Below are positions 1 to 8,823 of a stretch of DNA of 64,000 bases, piece after piece. The stretch spans positions 372,001 to 436,000 of the forward strand of contig NZ_JAPFQO010000002.1 in assembly GCF_026241195.1 (NCBI RefSeq). Reading direction: 5' to 3'. Within the stretch, counting starts at the first letter, position 1. Every line of letters starts with the position of its first letter. The notes under the pieces were generated by a model that searched no databases, was not told where the DNA came from, and saw only the letters and a program-made list of their open reading frames with translations. A program made the translations under genes and the position numbers. Source of the DNA: Pontibacter anaerobius (GTDB taxonomy: Bacteria > Bacteroidota > Bacteroidia > Cytophagales > Hymenobacteraceae).

Positions 1-1
1 T

Positions 2-571
2 GGTGTAAGCATCTGGGACGAGTGGGCGGATGAAAACGGCGACCTGGGGCCTGTATACGGCTCACAGTGGCGCAACTGGCCTACACCCGACGGCCGCCAC
101 ATCGATCAGATAACGCAGGTGGTGAACCAACTGAAAAACAACCCCGACTCGCGACGTATTATTGTGAGTGCCTGGAATGTGGCCGAGATCGAGCACATGA
201 AGCTGCCGCCCTGCCACGCTTTTTTCCAGTTTTATGTAGCCGAGGGCAAACTGAGTTGCCAACTATACCAGCGCTCTGCCGATGTTTTCCTGGGTGTACC
301 GTTCAACATAGCCTCCTACGCGCTGCTGGTGCTGATGATGGCCCAGGTAACGGGCCTGGAGCCTGGCGAGTTTATCTGGACCGGCGGCGATACGCATTTA
401 TACCTCAACCACCTGGAGCAGGCGCAACTACAGCTGACCCGCGAGCCGCGTGAGTTGCCGCAGATGAAGCTGAACCCGGATGTACAGGATATTTTCGGTT
501 TTAAATTTGAAGACTTCGAACTGGTAAACTATAACCCACACCCTGGCATTAAGGCACCTGTAGCTGTGTAA
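2..571 (+). CDS. thyA: Thymidylate synthase, C-terminal part (5' truncated by window edge)
   Basis: Thymidylate synthase methylates dUMP to dTMP with 5,10-methylene-tetrahydrofolate in the cytoplasm. The frame is open from base 2 and closely follows the E. coli enzyme: [17 protein letters not shown] near the start, then [10 protein letters not shown], the nucleophile motif PCHAFFQF (active-site Cys codon at 212-214), [25 protein letters not shown] and the C-terminal [11 protein letters not shown]. About the first 80 residues lie left of the window, so the true start is not visible. The ending with a single Val after APVA is normal for the family. A strong Shine-Dalgarno for the next gene begins 21 bases after the stop. 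Identification is essentially certain. Confidence 0.97.
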   Translation, partial: GVSIWDEWADENGDLGPVYGSQWRNWPTPDGRHIDQITQVVNQLKNNPDSRRIIVSAWNVAEIEHMKLPPCHAFFQFYVAEGKLSCQLYQRSADVFLGVPFNIASYALLVLMMAQVTGLEPGEFIWTGGDTHLYLNHLEQAQLQLTREPRELPQMKLNPDVQDIFGFKFEDFELVNYNPHPGIKAPVAV

Positions 572-591
572 GTATAAATCAGGATACTAAT

Positions 592-597
592 AGGAGG
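592..597 (+). promoter_or_regulatory. Strong Shine-Dalgarno AGGAGG
   Basis: A perfect AGGAGG six bases upstream of the ATG at 604. Most genes in this window lack a recognisable Shine-Dalgarno, as is usual in Bacteroidota, so this site stands out and supports the chosen start. Confidence 0.6.
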
Positions 598-603
598 TAA
601 AGT

Positions 604-1062
604 ATGCTAGACATTATTCAGGACAGAGATTATATCTTAAACCAGCTGCAACAGCTGAAGCCGGATGCCCAGCCTCAGTTTGGCCTTATGTCGCCGCAGC
701 ACATGGTGGAGCACCTGGCTTATGTAGTGCAGTTCTCTAACGGGAAACAGCCACAAAAGCTTTATTACCGGCAGGAGAAGGCCGAGAAGTTTAAGCAGTA
801 TACCATTTACAGCGAGCAGGAACTTGTACCAGGCTTCAGAGCCCCGATGTTAGGAGAAGAGCCAGCAGCTTTAGAGCATACTGATCTGGAAAATGCAATT
901 AAAAGCTTAGGGAACGAACTTCAGGCTTTTGATTCTTTTTTTCAGGACCGGCCGGCGGCAACGCCTGTTAGCCCCACTCTAGGCAAGTTGAACTACCAGG
1001 AGTGGGTGATATTCCACAGCAAGCATTTCAGGCACCACCTCCGGCAGTTTAACTTGCTTTAG
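604..1062 (+). CDS. DinB-superfamily protein, DUF1569-like
   Basis: 152-residue soluble protein with no signal peptide. Its His pattern, H33 and H37 in MSPQHMVEHL and H138, H141, H144 and H145 in the C-terminal HSKHFRHH, fits the four-helix DinB/DUF1569 fold, whose members bind a metal through three His. A close conserved ending EWVIFHSKHFRHHLRQF is typical of Bacteroidota members, some of which are fused or linked to PaaZ-like proteins. No substrate can be assigned. The start is fixed by AGGAGG at 592-597, six bases before the ATG, which is unusually strong for this phylum. It follows thyA by 32 bases and could be co-transcribed with it. Confidence 0.75.
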   Translation: MLDIIQDRDYILNQLQQLKPDAQPQFGLMSPQHMVEHLAYVVQFSNGKQPQKLYYRQEKAEKFKQYTIYSEQELVPGFRAPMLGEEPAALEHTDLENAIKSLGNELQAFDSFFQDRPAATPVSPTLGKLNYQEWVIFHSKHFRHHLRQFNLL

Positions 1063-1110
1063 CCAAAACATGCTTTTGTTTCGTATGTTAAGAGCTAAAA
1101 ACCTATAACT

Positions 1111-1875
1111 ATGAGATTAAAGTCTATTCTTGCATTCGTATTTGGCCTTGCCTTTGTGCAGGTGCAGGCACAGCAAACTAGCTCACCAGATACCCTCAAG
1201 ACGAGTGGCGGGCCTTTGGTGGTGCAGCCTATTTCACATGGCACGCTCGCACTTAAATTCAAGGCGAAAACCATTTATGTGGACCCAACTGGAGGGGCTG
1301 AGGCTTTTAAAGGTGTAGCCAAGCCAGACCTCATACTTATTACCGATATCCATGGCGATCACCTGGATACAACCACGCTGGGAACGCTCGATACGAAAGG
1401 AGTGAAGCTGGTCGTTCCGCAGGCCGTGGCTGATCAGTTGCCTAATAAGTATAAGCAGCAGCTGGTCATACTCAAAAATAACGGGCAAAGCATGCAGCAG
1501 GGAATTAATATTACAGCGCTGCCCATGTATAACCTGCCGGACACTGCAGGCGTTTTCCACCCGAAAGGCAGGGGCAACGGTTACTTATTAGAAATAGGTG
1601 ACAAGCGCGTGTACATTTCAGGTGATACGGAGGGTATTCCTGAGATGCGCAGCCTCAAAAATATTGATTTGGCTTTTGTAAGTATGAACCTACCCTATAC
1701 CATGGATGTGGACCAGGCAGCCGATGCCGTGCTGGAGTTTCAGCCTAAGATCGTGTACCCGTACCATTACCGCGGCACAGAGGGAATGAGCGATGTAGAA
1801 TCGTTTAAAAATCAGGTGAATGCCAAAAACAAAGACATTGAGGTGAGGCTGAAAGAGTGGTACCCGAAGAAGTAA
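1111..1875 (+). CDS. Secreted MBL-fold metal-dependent hydrolase
   Basis: 254 residues. Residues 1-20 form a Sec signal peptide ending VQAQ, so the protein is probably periplasmic. The rest is a metallo-beta-lactamase fold of the UlaG / Lactamase_B_2 type: H43 in SHGTLAL, a metal motif TDIHGDHLD at 78-86, SGDTEG around 170, and YPYHYRG near 220. The usual HxHxDH is DxHxDH here, with Asp79 in place of the first His; H81, D83 and H84 are kept. The substrate is unknown. It is followed by a strong terminator and stands alone as a transcription unit or as the end of a thyA-led unit. Confidence 0.8.
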   Translation: MRLKSILAFVFGLAFVQVQAQQTSSPDTLKTSGGPLVVQPISHGTLALKFKAKTIYVDPTGGAEAFKGVAKPDLILITDIHGDHLDTTTLGTLDTKGVKLVVPQAVADQLPNKYKQQLVILKNNGQSMQQGINITALPMYNLPDTAGVFHPKGRGNGYLLEIGDKRVYISGDTEGIPEMRSLKNIDLAFVSMNLPYTMDVDQAADAVLEFQPKIVYPYHYRGTEGMSDVESFKNQVNAKNKDIEVRLKEWYPKK

Positions 1876-1898
1876 AAACACTGTAGTTTTAAAGTATA

Positions 1899-1929
1899 AG
1901 CACAGGCTCAGCGGCCTGTGCTTTTTTTG
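1899..1929 (+). terminator. Rho-independent terminator after the MBL gene
   Basis: Nine-base-pair perfect stem AGCACAGGC / GCCTGTGCT around a 6-base loop, followed by seven T residues. Confidence 0.9.
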
Positions 1930-1954
1930 TTTATAAGTGGGGTATTAACAATAG

Positions 1955-2167
1955 TATGGCAATTATTCCACCTACTTAACCGAAAACGGAAATCAAAAAT
2001 GTGGGGGAGTGCCTAATCCCCTCAGCCTAATAGAGCAAAAGCGCATTATTGATTCGGATAATTTTACATTAGGGCAGGTGCACCTGAGGTATAAGCTATA
2101 TTTTCCAGCCATCAGTTTGCATGTCCGTTATGCCATTTTTAACCAGGACAATGACTTAAGTTCTTAA
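1955..2167 (+). other. Open frame without ATG in the 1876-2268 intergenic gap
   Basis: The gap of about 390 bases holds two terminators and this 70-codon open frame, bounded by TAG at 1952 and TAA at 2165. It has no ATG; a GTG at 2009 would be the only conventional start. The translation contains TLGQVHLRYKLYFP and HVRYAIFN, which looks protein-like rather than random, but I do not recognise it. It may be a gene remnant or chance. Confidence 0.2.
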
Positions 2168-2215
2168 CAGAGCCAACCTCACTGCTAATCTAAGCATCTA
2201 ACATTCTAAATTACC

Positions 2216-2248
2216 AAAGCCCGAAGCAATCACTTCGGGCTTTGTTTT
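2216..2248. terminator. Bidirectional terminator
   Basis: Eleven-base-pair perfect stem AAAGCCCGAAG / CTTCGGGCTTT with a 6-base loop and a GTTTT tail on the plus strand. It lies 26 bases beyond the 3' end of the minus-strand SDR gene and is likely its terminator too. Confidence 0.8.
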
Positions 2249-2268
2249 ATACATATGCTTTAGAGCTG

Positions 2269-2985
2269 TTACGGATTAGTAGACCACAAACCGGCCTCCT
2301 TCACGAACACGCGGCGGTTCAGTTTCAGCTGCGCGATGATCAGCTCGGCAAAATCCTCCGGTTGCATCACGCGCTCCGGGTTGCCGTCTGTCAGGTTCAG
2401 GTCGATGGCCATATCGGTGGCTACGGTACTTGGTGTGAGGGCAGTAACGCGGATGTTGTGCTTGCGCACCTCCTGCATCAGCGACTCCGTCATGCCGATC
2501 AATCCGAATTTAGAGGCACTGTAGGCACTTGTTACCGGAGCGCCTTTCTGCCCAGCCGTGGACGACACATTGATAATATCACCAGTCTGTCGCTCTATCA
2601 TTTGCGGCAGCACGGCGCGGGTTACATAGTATGGCCCTAGCAGGTTAACTTTAATGATGTTTTCCCACTTCTTCGGCTCCATCTCCAGGAACTTGGCGAA
2701 GGCACCCACACCAGCATTGTTTATCAAAATATCTATAGCGCCAAACTCATTGCGGGCCTGCTCCACAGCTTTGTTAACAGCTTCCATATCTGTTACATCA
2801 GCAGTAACTACAGCTGCTTTCACGCCTTTTGCTCTTACACCTTCTGCTACCTCTTCCAACTGACTGGTGGTGCGGGCCATCAGGGCCACGTTTACACCTT
2901 CTGCTGCCAGCGCCAGGGCAATGGCCTTTCCTATACCTTTTCCGGCGCCGGTTACCAGCGCATTTTTACCTTTTATAGATTCCAT
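2269..2985 (-). CDS. SDR-family oxidoreductase, FabG-like 3-ketoacyl reductase type
   Basis: 238-residue classical short-chain dehydrogenase. The NAD(P) site TGAGKGIG is at 12-19, NNAG at 89-92, catalytic Ser142 in NVSS, and Tyr155-Lys159 in YSASK. The sequence resembles FabG and YohF-like 3-oxoacyl-ACP reductases, but the genomic setting is not a fatty-acid operon, so the substrate is open. It is a single gene between two terminators, with a possible -7 element TATATTTG on the minus strand (3011-3018). The product is cytoplasmic. Confidence 0.85.
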   Translation of the reverse strand: MESIKGKNALVTGAGKGIGKAIALALAAEGVNVALMARTTSQLEEVAEGVRAKGVKAAVVTADVTDMEAVNKAVEQARNEFGAIDILINNAGVGAFAKFLEMEPKKWENIIKVNLLGPYYVTRAVLPQMIERQTGDIINVSSTAGQKGAPVTSAYSASKFGLIGMTESLMQEVRKHNIRVTALTPSTVATDMAIDLNLTDGNPERVMQPEDFAELIIAQLKLNRRVFVKEAGLWSTNP

Positions 2986-3010
2986 ACTTATAGATTAAAG
3001 TTTGTAGATA

Positions 3011-3018
3011 CAAATATA
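3011..3018 (-). promoter_or_regulatory. Possible Bacteroidota -7 element for the SDR gene
   Basis: Minus-strand TATATTTG matches TAnnTTTG, 26 bases upstream of the start codon. No clear TTTG is present at -33, so support is partial. Confidence 0.4.
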
Positions 3019-3091
3019 CGGTATCGATCGGAAAAGTTTTAGACGCAGCAGCAGGGGCAAGAATAAAAGTACACGGTTAGAGGCAGAAGCC

Positions 3092-3128
3092 TAAAAAAAC
3101 AGCACCCGGCCATGTAGCCGGGTGCTGT
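3092..3128 (-). terminator. Terminator of the M4 protease gene
   Basis: Twelve-base-pair perfect stem ACAGCACCCGGC / GCCGGGTGCTGT with a 6-base loop; on the minus strand it is followed by a run of eight T. Confidence 0.9.
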
Positions 3129-3154
3129 AAGTATAAAGCAGGATAAAAACAAAG

Positions 3155-6100
3155 TTATTCTTTCACGAAGCGCTGGTACAGCTGCTTTTGCCCATCGAAC
3201 ACTTCAATCGTGTAAATACCTTTCGGGAGTTGCGCTATGTTCAGGCGGTTGTTGCCATCCTGCAGCTGCACATGCATCACCTCAGCGCCTGTTACGCTTA
3301 TAATGCGCACCTGTGCGTTTTGCGACGGGGCGGCAACGTTCAGGTAATCGCGTGTAGGGTTAGGGTACACAAGTGCCGAAGCGGCCTTTTCCTCACCCAA
3401 TAGCTCCACTTTTTGCGAAACTGTACCTGTAGAGGCTGCCGCAACGGCAGAAAGCGTACTGCTGATGTTCACGCTGTAATCCTCTACCTCACCGTAGCTG
3501 AAGGTTTCGCAGGCAGTCTGCGCTGCGTTATACTTCATAGACACGCGCATGCGCGTTGTACCTAAAGAGGCAGTGGATGGAACATTCACTGTGGCGCTCA
3601 AGGTGCCGCTGCTGGAGCTGGAGCCGCTTACCACCAGTTCACCCGAGTCGTCAAAATCGCCATCCTTGTTAAAGTCGATCCATACTTTCCAGTACTCGGT
3701 GTAGGCCGTGCTGGCAAAACCCGCGCTGATGTACATGGTGGTACTGCTGCCCGGAGCCACGGTGCCCACCAAGTTGGTGTTATCCCTGTAGCCGCCATCG
3801 TTGCCGGATGTTCTGTTGATGCCCGCAAACTGTACCAGGTCTATCCACTCGTAGGCGGAGTTGCTGCCTTTAGAAGCACAGTAGCTCACGCTGCCGGAGG
3901 TTGTGGTAAAAGTAGCGGAGGAAGAATATGCAGAGCTGCCGCTGCTGCACACGCTGCTTGCCTGAAACTCATAGGTAGTGCCTGCCGTCAGTCCGGTTGC
4001 GCTGGCAGATGTGCTCGTAGCGGTTCCTGTTGTCCAAGTTGAGGTGCCGGTTGGCCTGAAGCGAACATTGTAGCTTGTGGCGTTTGCCACGGCAGACCAG
4101 GAAAGTGTGGCAGAGGTAGTGCCGATGCCGGAAGCTGACAGGCCTGTAGGCACGGAGCATGTAGCCGGGGCCGAGGAGAAGCTAACGGTATAATCCTCCA
4201 CCTCGCCATAGCCAAACGACTCGCAGGCTGTCTGGGCTCCGTTATACTTCATGGAAACACGCATACGCGTTGTGCCTGTGGCAGAAGAGGAAATGTTCAT
4301 AGTACCGGATACGGCTGTTTTGCTTAAGCCGCCTGCGTCAAACACGAGTTCTCCGGCATCATTAAAGTCGCCATCCTTGTTATAGTCAATCCAGATTTTC
4401 CAGTACTCATTGTACGTTGTGCTGGCGAAGCCAGGTGTTAACGTTACGCCGTTGCTGCCAGCGCTCAGGTTCACGGTGGTGCCCGTAAAGTCTGAATAAC
4501 CTGCTGCACCGGACGTTTTGGTAAAGCCTCCGATTTTTACGCTGGAAATCCACTCGTAAGAAGAGTTGTTGCCTTGCGAGATACAGTAGGAAATTTCGCC
4601 ATACTTGCCACCTACCCCCACGGCATTCCAGGCGTTTGTTGTCTGGATAACCTGGTTAGAGCCTGCCCCGAAAAGATCCTCTGCCGATTTAATGGCATAG
4701 GTGCGGGCGTCGGCATAGGTGGAATTAGAGGTCATGTACACACTCTCCATGCGGTAGGCAATTTTGGCAGCATTGTCTATACCAATGCCGGAGATGTTAA
4801 AGCTCACGCCCAGATCGTTGGTGCCAGACTGCCCAACAGACAGGATGTAGAACCAGTAGTTGATGACACCACTGTTGGTGTGCACACCGCCGTTATCGCC
4901 GGTACCGGAGTACCAGTAAGTGCCTTTATAAGTATCTGGCTGGCTTTCTGCGTTCGGGTTGCTCATTGAGCGCAGCGATGGACGCTGCTTGTCAATGTCC
5001 TCGCCAATTAGCCAGGTAGCTTTGCTTGGGGCGGCATAATACTCTACGGCAGCACCCCAGATATCAGAAAGGCCTTCGTTCAGGGCACCTGACTCGTTGC
5101 TATATACCAGGTCTGCGGTGTAGGAACACACTGCGTGGCCTATCTCGTGGGCTCCCACATCAAGGCTTGTTAAGGCATCGAATCGGGTGGCACCATCCCC
5201 ATAGGTCATCACGGAGCCATTCCAGAACGCGTTTTCATAGCTCTTATCATAATGAACGTAGCTCTTGATTTTCGCGCCGGCGTTGTCGTAGCTGTTACGG
5301 TTATGCTTCGTCTGGAAGTAGTCATACGTTTTCTGGGCGGCCCAATGGGCATCCAGCGCAGCATTGTCCTTTGCTGTGTTGTTGTGCTCTGCGGAGGTCC
5401 AGTTATTGTCGCCGTCCGTAAAATCAACAGCAGCCGTGTAGCTGGTTCCTGTATTACAGTCGTAGGTTTCAATGCCATTCCCGCGGGTTACATCGCGCAG
5501 GCGATAAGAGCCATTGTAACTGTCGGTGCTAATGGTTTGTGTGCCGCTGTAACGCGTGGCAGCGGTACCCGAGGCTGAGGCATGCTTGATGATCGCATCC
5601 TTGTGCACAATCTTACCTGAGTGCGCGTCAACATAAATGTAAGCGCGGCTAAGCGGCTCCATGGCATACACATCAAATTTCCAGGCCAGCACATGCTCTC
5701 CCTGGTTAGCCTTGTCCTGGCTCAGGTAGTTTTTCACGATAACCAAATCTCCCTCTGGCAGGAAAGTGGCGTGCGGGTCAGACTTTTCTTTCTTGATCCA
5801 GGCTTCCTGGTCGACATCCTGCCAGGCATAGGTTTTAGCCCCTACATACGCCATTGCTTTTTGCAGGGCAGCACGGGCAGGCAAGGCCGGTTTGGTGTTC
5901 AGGCCCTTTACTTTCTTAAACTCACCGCTCATAGCCTGTACCACGCCGTTTTTAGTGTGCACATTGAAATCCCCATATTCAACGCGCACATTTTGGTAGT
6001 ACTGGTCATAACGCTGGTGCACAAAGCCTAAGTCATCAGTTTCCTGTTTGATGAGCTTCAGCTCTTCATCTGCTGTTAGGCCGAGGTAAGAGCGGATAGC

Positions 6101-6280
6101 CTGGCTGGCTTCGCTGGCGCGCAGCGACTGGTTTCCAGCGGCTTTAAAATCGATGAGCACAGGGTTGCCGTTGGCTTCCTCCATGCTTGCTTTCACACGC
6201 TGCCCGAAGTTGTCTTGTGCAGACACCTGGCAGCTTAACCCGCCGACGAACAGCGAGGCCAAAATGTAAACTTTCCTCAT
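3155..6280 (-). CDS. Secreted M4 (thermolysin-like) metalloprotease with two GEVED domains, Fn3 and T9SS sorting domain
   Basis: 1041 residues. In order: signal peptide 1-21 (ending VSAQ); FTP/PepSY propeptide to about 230; M4 catalytic domain with the zinc motif HEIGH at 378-382 and the downstream Glu in NEGLSDIWG; a first GEVED domain (about 563-692, ending GYGEVEDYTV); a fibronectin type III domain (about 707-792); a second GEVED domain (about 798-936); and a C-terminal sorting domain (about 968-1041) starting YPNPTRDYLNV and ending in YQRFVKE, typical of type IX secretion cargo. The protein should be exported by Sec, then T9SS, and autoprocess outside the cell. It is a single-gene unit with its own terminator, and its 370-base upstream gap is AT-rich. 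Confidence 0.95.
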   Translation of the reverse strand: MRKVYILASLFVGGLSCQVSAQDNFGQRVKASMEEANGNPVLIDFKAAGNQSLRASEASQAIRSYLGLTADEELKLIKQETDDLGFVHQRYDQYYQNVRVEYGDFNVHTKNGVVQAMSGEFKKVKGLNTKPALPARAALQKAMAYVGAKTYAWQDVDQEAWIKKEKSDPHATFLPEGDLVIVKNYLSQDKANQGEHVLAWKFDVYAMEPLSRAYIYVDAHSGKIVHKDAIIKHASASGTAATRYSGTQTISTDSYNGSYRLRDVTRGNGIETYDCNTGTSYTAAVDFTDGDNNWTSAEHNNTAKDNAALDAHWAAQKTYDYFQTKHNRNSYDNAGAKIKSYVHYDKSYENAFWNGSVMTYGDGATRFDALTSLDVGAHEIGHAVCSYTADLVYSNESGALNEGLSDIWGAAVEYYAAPSKATWLIGEDIDKQRPSLRSMSNPNAESQPDTYKGTYWYSGTGDNGGVHTNSGVINYWFYILSVGQSGTNDLGVSFNISGIGIDNAAKIAYRMESVYMTSNSTYADARTYAIKSAEDLFGAGSNQVIQTTNAWNAVGVGGKYGEISYCISQGNNSSYEWISSVKIGGFTKTSGAAGYSDFTGTTVNLSAGSNGVTLTPGFASTTYNEYWKIWIDYNKDGDFNDAGELVFDAGGLSKTAVSGTMNISSSATGTTRMRVSMKYNGAQTACESFGYGEVEDYTVSFSSAPATCSVPTGLSASGIGTTSATLSWSAVANATSYNVRFRPTGTSTWTTGTATSTSASATGLTAGTTYEFQASSVCSSGSSAYSSSATFTTTSGSVSYCASKGSNSAYEWIDLVQFAGINRTSGNDGGYRDNTNLVGTVAPGSSTTMYISAGFASTAYTEYWKVWIDFNKDGDFDDSGELVVSGSSSSSGTLSATVNVPSTASLGTTRMRVSMKYNAAQTACETFSYGEVEDYSVNISSTLSAVAAASTGTVSQKVELLGEEKAASALVYPNPTRDYLNVAAPSQNAQVRIISVTGAEVMHVQLQDGNNRLNIAQLPKGIYTIEVFDGQKQLYQRFVKE

Positions 6281-6651
6281 AAAAGTTATTTATAAAATTG
6301 AACATAAACAATGAGAGAAAGTCGGTTGTGTGAATCTTAATTCTGGTGTTTAGATGTTTTAAATTTAATTAAAATAAAATCCCCGTGCAGAAAATATTTG
6401 TATATCTGCGTATTATAATAGATATCCGCTCCTACGGGGCTACTGCAACTAAGGTTATTTATTGTGCTATAATAAATTTAAACAGGAATGTAAGTAAAGC
6501 TAGGTATGGGATGTTATTAAGTTTATGGATGTTGCTACAGCAATTGATAAATTGCCCTGGCAAGTATAATCAGGCAGTTTAAAGTACAAAGCCAGAATGA
6601 TCGCCGTTTAAAGGTTTGAGTAGGAGAGGTGCAGCTTTTTATTTACATGAC
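6281..6651. other. AT-rich intergenic region upstream of the M4 gene
   Basis: About 370 bases. It must hold the promoter of the minus-strand M4 gene, but I see no convincing TAnnTTTG element. A 65-codon plus-strand frame in it shows no family features and I do not call it. Confidence 0.4.
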
Positions 6652-7470
6652 TTACAAGTTTAAGCCTTCCCTGATCCTTAACAGCAGCTCCTCCCGTTGC
6701 TGAACCGGGGCACCATTTATACTTGCAATCGCCCGTACACCGGTAACATTTGCAGAAAAGACAACATCGGATTGGAAGAGTGCCTCTGGCTTTTGTAGTA
6801 CCTGTTGCAGCGTTAGATTTTTATGGTTGCACCACCTGATGATGTTGCGGCGCAGAATACCATTTACGCAGCCGGTTTGGAGGCTTGGGGTGTAGAGGGT
6901 GCTACCTTTTAGCCAAAATATGTTCGACGAAATTAGCTCTGCCACTATACCTTGCTGGTTCAGCAGCAGCATGTCATCCTGTTGCTGGGACTGTTTTTCA
7001 ACTCCAGCCAGCACATAGAGGGGAGCGTTGGGGCCTTTAAAATGCGAAACAGAAGTATAAGCTGTATGTACGTTCCGGCAGATGCCTATCTGTAGTGGCT
7101 GGTGAGAAGCGGGAGTAGTTGATGTGTACGTAGCCAGCCAGTTCACCTGGTTGGTTTGTGGGGAGTAAAGCCCGGCACCAGCACGCCATACTTTCAGTTT
7201 TAACCTTCCGTACGTTTTATCTTCCGGCTCCTGCGCTAACTGCAACAGTCGCTCGGCAAAGTCATATGTCAGGAAGTAATCCGGTAGTTCCATGTGCAGC
7301 GCTTTAGCGGCTTCCTGCATGCGCTGCTGGTGATCCTTCCAAAACCGGATTTTGCCCTGCTCAACTATAGCTGTTTCAAAAAAACCATCATTGTACTGGA
7401 AAGCCCTGTCGGTGTGGGGCAACTTAAACTCAGGTTCCGGCAGTAGCTGATCGTTATAAAGTATGAACAA
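6652..7470 (-). CDS. Class IV aminotransferase (PabC/IlvE-like, PLP-dependent)
   Basis: Family members are 4-amino-4-deoxychorismate lyase, branched-chain or D-amino-acid aminotransferases. Visible motifs: TDRAFQYNDGFFET near the N-terminus, RLKLKVWR, the probable PLP lysine in SHFKGPNAPLY, VAELISSNIFW and GCVNGILRR. The lack of the branched-chain signature and the short length favour a PabC-like enzyme of folate synthesis, but this is inference. The frame is open to an ATG at 7581, only 5 bases from the divergent msrA gene. The extra 37 residues there look non-homologous, so I place the start at the TTG at 7470, giving LFILYNDQLLPEPEF at the front as in the family. Confidence 0.8.
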   Translation of the reverse strand: MFILYNDQLLPEPEFKLPHTDRAFQYNDGFFETAIVEQGKIRFWKDHQQRMQEAAKALHMELPDYFLTYDFAERLLQLAQEPEDKTYGRLKLKVWRAGAGLYSPQTNQVNWLATYTSTTPASHQPLQIGICRNVHTAYTSVSHFKGPNAPLYVLAGVEKQSQQQDDMLLLNQQGIVAELISSNIFWLKGSTLYTPSLQTGCVNGILRRNIIRWCNHKNLTLQQVLQKPEALFQSDVVFSANVTGVRAIASINGAPVQQREELLLRIREGLNL

Positions 7471-7586
7471 AGCGCAAACAGGTTGGTTAAAGTATAAAAA
7501 TACAGCTTTGGTTTGATACCTGTGTACTCCTGTACAAAAAACAACCCTGGCAGCCACGCGTACTATAAAGTATAAATGCATCTATT

Positions 7587-8261
7587 ATGGTTACCAAAAG
7601 TATACTTCCCTTTCTATCTATCTTATTTTGTTTTATAGCTTGCTCTGAGGCTACCAACGCCGACCGTTTCCAGCTGACGGCGAGCGACGTGCAGGTTCAG
7701 CAGGAAGATACCGCAGGGTTACCCAGCGGCGTTTTTGCGGGTGGTTGTTTCTGGTGTACGGAGGCCTATTTTGAAAGGCTCCAGGGAGTAAAGGCTGTTA
7801 TTTCAGGCTATTCGGGTGGCAGTCAGAAGGAGCCCACTTACAAGCAGGTTAGTGCCGGCAAAACGGACCATGCCGAAGCCGTGCAAGTATACTATGACCC
7901 GCAGCAGATTACCTACCAGGAGTTGGTGGAGGTTTTTTTTGCCACCCATGACCCCACAACCTTAAACCGCCAAGGCCCAGACTATGGCAAGCAGTATCGC
8001 TCCATTGTGTTCTACAAAAATGCGAAAGAAAAAAAGTTGGTCGAGGATTACATCGGGCATTTAAACGAGGCTGGCACCTATAAGAACAAGATCGTGACGT
8101 ATGTGCAGCCGTTTAAGGAATTCTGGCCTGCTGAGGAGTATCACCAGGATTATTACCGCCGTAACCCGCAAGACCCCTATGTCATGTCGGTGGCCAAGCC
8201 GAAGGTGCGGAAGTTTGAAGACAACTACCGCGACAAACTCAAGCCTGAATATATTAAATAA
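7587..8261 (+). CDS. msrA: Peptide-methionine (S)-S-oxide reductase, lipoprotein
   Basis: Reduces methionine-S-sulfoxide in proteins. 224 residues with a lipoprotein signal (FIAC, lipidated Cys19), so it acts in the cell envelope, repairing exported proteins. The catalytic motif GCFWC is at 53-57 with nucleophile Cys54, followed by the family blocks GVKAVISGYSGG, YEVTYDP-like QVYYDP, FATHDPTTLNRQGPDYGKQY and YHQDYY. The start codon region contains the palindrome AAGTATACTT in frame (Lys-Ser-Ile-Leu). Divergent from the aminotransferase gene. Confidence 0.95.
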   Translation: MVTKSILPFLSILFCFIACSEATNADRFQLTASDVQVQQEDTAGLPSGVFAGGCFWCTEAYFERLQGVKAVISGYSGGSQKEPTYKQVSAGKTDHAEAVQVYYDPQQITYQELVEVFFATHDPTTLNRQGPDYGKQYRSIVFYKNAKEKKLVEDYIGHLNEAGTYKNKIVTYVQPFKEFWPAEEYHQDYYRRNPQDPYVMSVAKPKVRKFEDNYRDKLKPEYIK

Positions 8262-8336
8262 TAGATTTCCCCTATCTAATTCAATCCAGTGCACGTAGTA
8301 AGTCAGGAATGAAATTTTGGACTTAAAAATAGAACT

Positions 8337-8744
8337 ATGGGCTTTATTGTAAATTTACTTGTTAGTGCCGGTGTCATTCTGCTGATGGCATACATACTGC
8401 CAAGCGTGCATGTTAAAAGTTTCTGGACTGCGCTTTGGGTGGCTTTTCTGGTCGGTATATTCAATGCTACCATAGGCTGGCTGCTGGGAGGTTTGTTGAA
8501 CCTGGTGTCATTCTTTCTACTGGAGGCGATCGTCGGGTTGATTGTAACGGCGCTTATGATCAAGCTGGTGGATATGCTGGTTGGCAATTTTAAAGTAGAT
8601 GGATTCCTGCCGGCGCTGCTTATTGCTCTGGCAACCGCAGTGGCGCTATACCTGGTGGGCATGGCCCGCGGCGGGGATGATGTGGACTACTCGTTGAAGA
8701 ACCAAAAACAACAGCCTAAAATTGAGTATGTTGCAGTGGCTTAG
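8337..8744 (+). CDS. Phage holin family (YvlD-like) four-helix membrane protein
   Basis: 135 residues with four predicted membrane helices separated by short loops: about 3-22, 30-50, 55-80 and 90-110. Layout and residues such as LPSVHVKSFWTAL and the final helix match the Phage_holin_4_2 / YvlD family of small inner-membrane proteins. Despite the family name there is no prophage here. The charged tail of about 25 residues is probably cytoplasmic. Function unknown; often linked to envelope stress. Followed by a bidirectional terminator. Confidence 0.8.
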   Translation: MGFIVNLLVSAGVILLMAYILPSVHVKSFWTALWVAFLVGIFNATIGWLLGGLLNLVSFFLLEAIVGLIVTALMIKLVDMLVGNFKVDGFLPALLIALATAVALYLVGMARGGDDVDYSLKNQKQQPKIEYVAVA

Positions 8745-8764
8745 CTAAAAGTATAAAGTATAAT

Positions 8765-8800
8765 AAAAGCCTGTGCTACCGCGTGTGGCACAGGCTTTTA
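8765..8800. terminator. Bidirectional terminator
   Basis: Perfect 12-bp stem AAAAGCCTGTGC / GCACAGGCTTTT lying between convergent genes; the A/T flanks serve both strands. Confidence 0.85.
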
Positions 8801-8823
8801 TCTTTCTGTAGAGTATAATATAC

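Noticed and set aside
3155-6280. Near-duplicate GEVED blocks as a possible insertion or tandem repeat
   Set aside because: They are two copies of a known domain typical of secreted Bacteroidota proteins; normal domain duplication.
6385-6582. Plus-strand 65-codon frame in the gap upstream of the M4 gene
   Set aside because: No family features, AT-rich composition, and it lies where the M4 promoter should be.
6652-7581. ATG at 7581 as the start of the class IV aminotransferase
   Set aside because: It adds 37 residues without homology and leaves only 5 bases to the divergent msrA start; the TTG at 7470 gives the family N-terminus.
8337-8744. The phage-holin family protein as evidence of a prophage
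   Set aside because: YvlD-type proteins of this family are chromosomal; no phage genes are adjacent.
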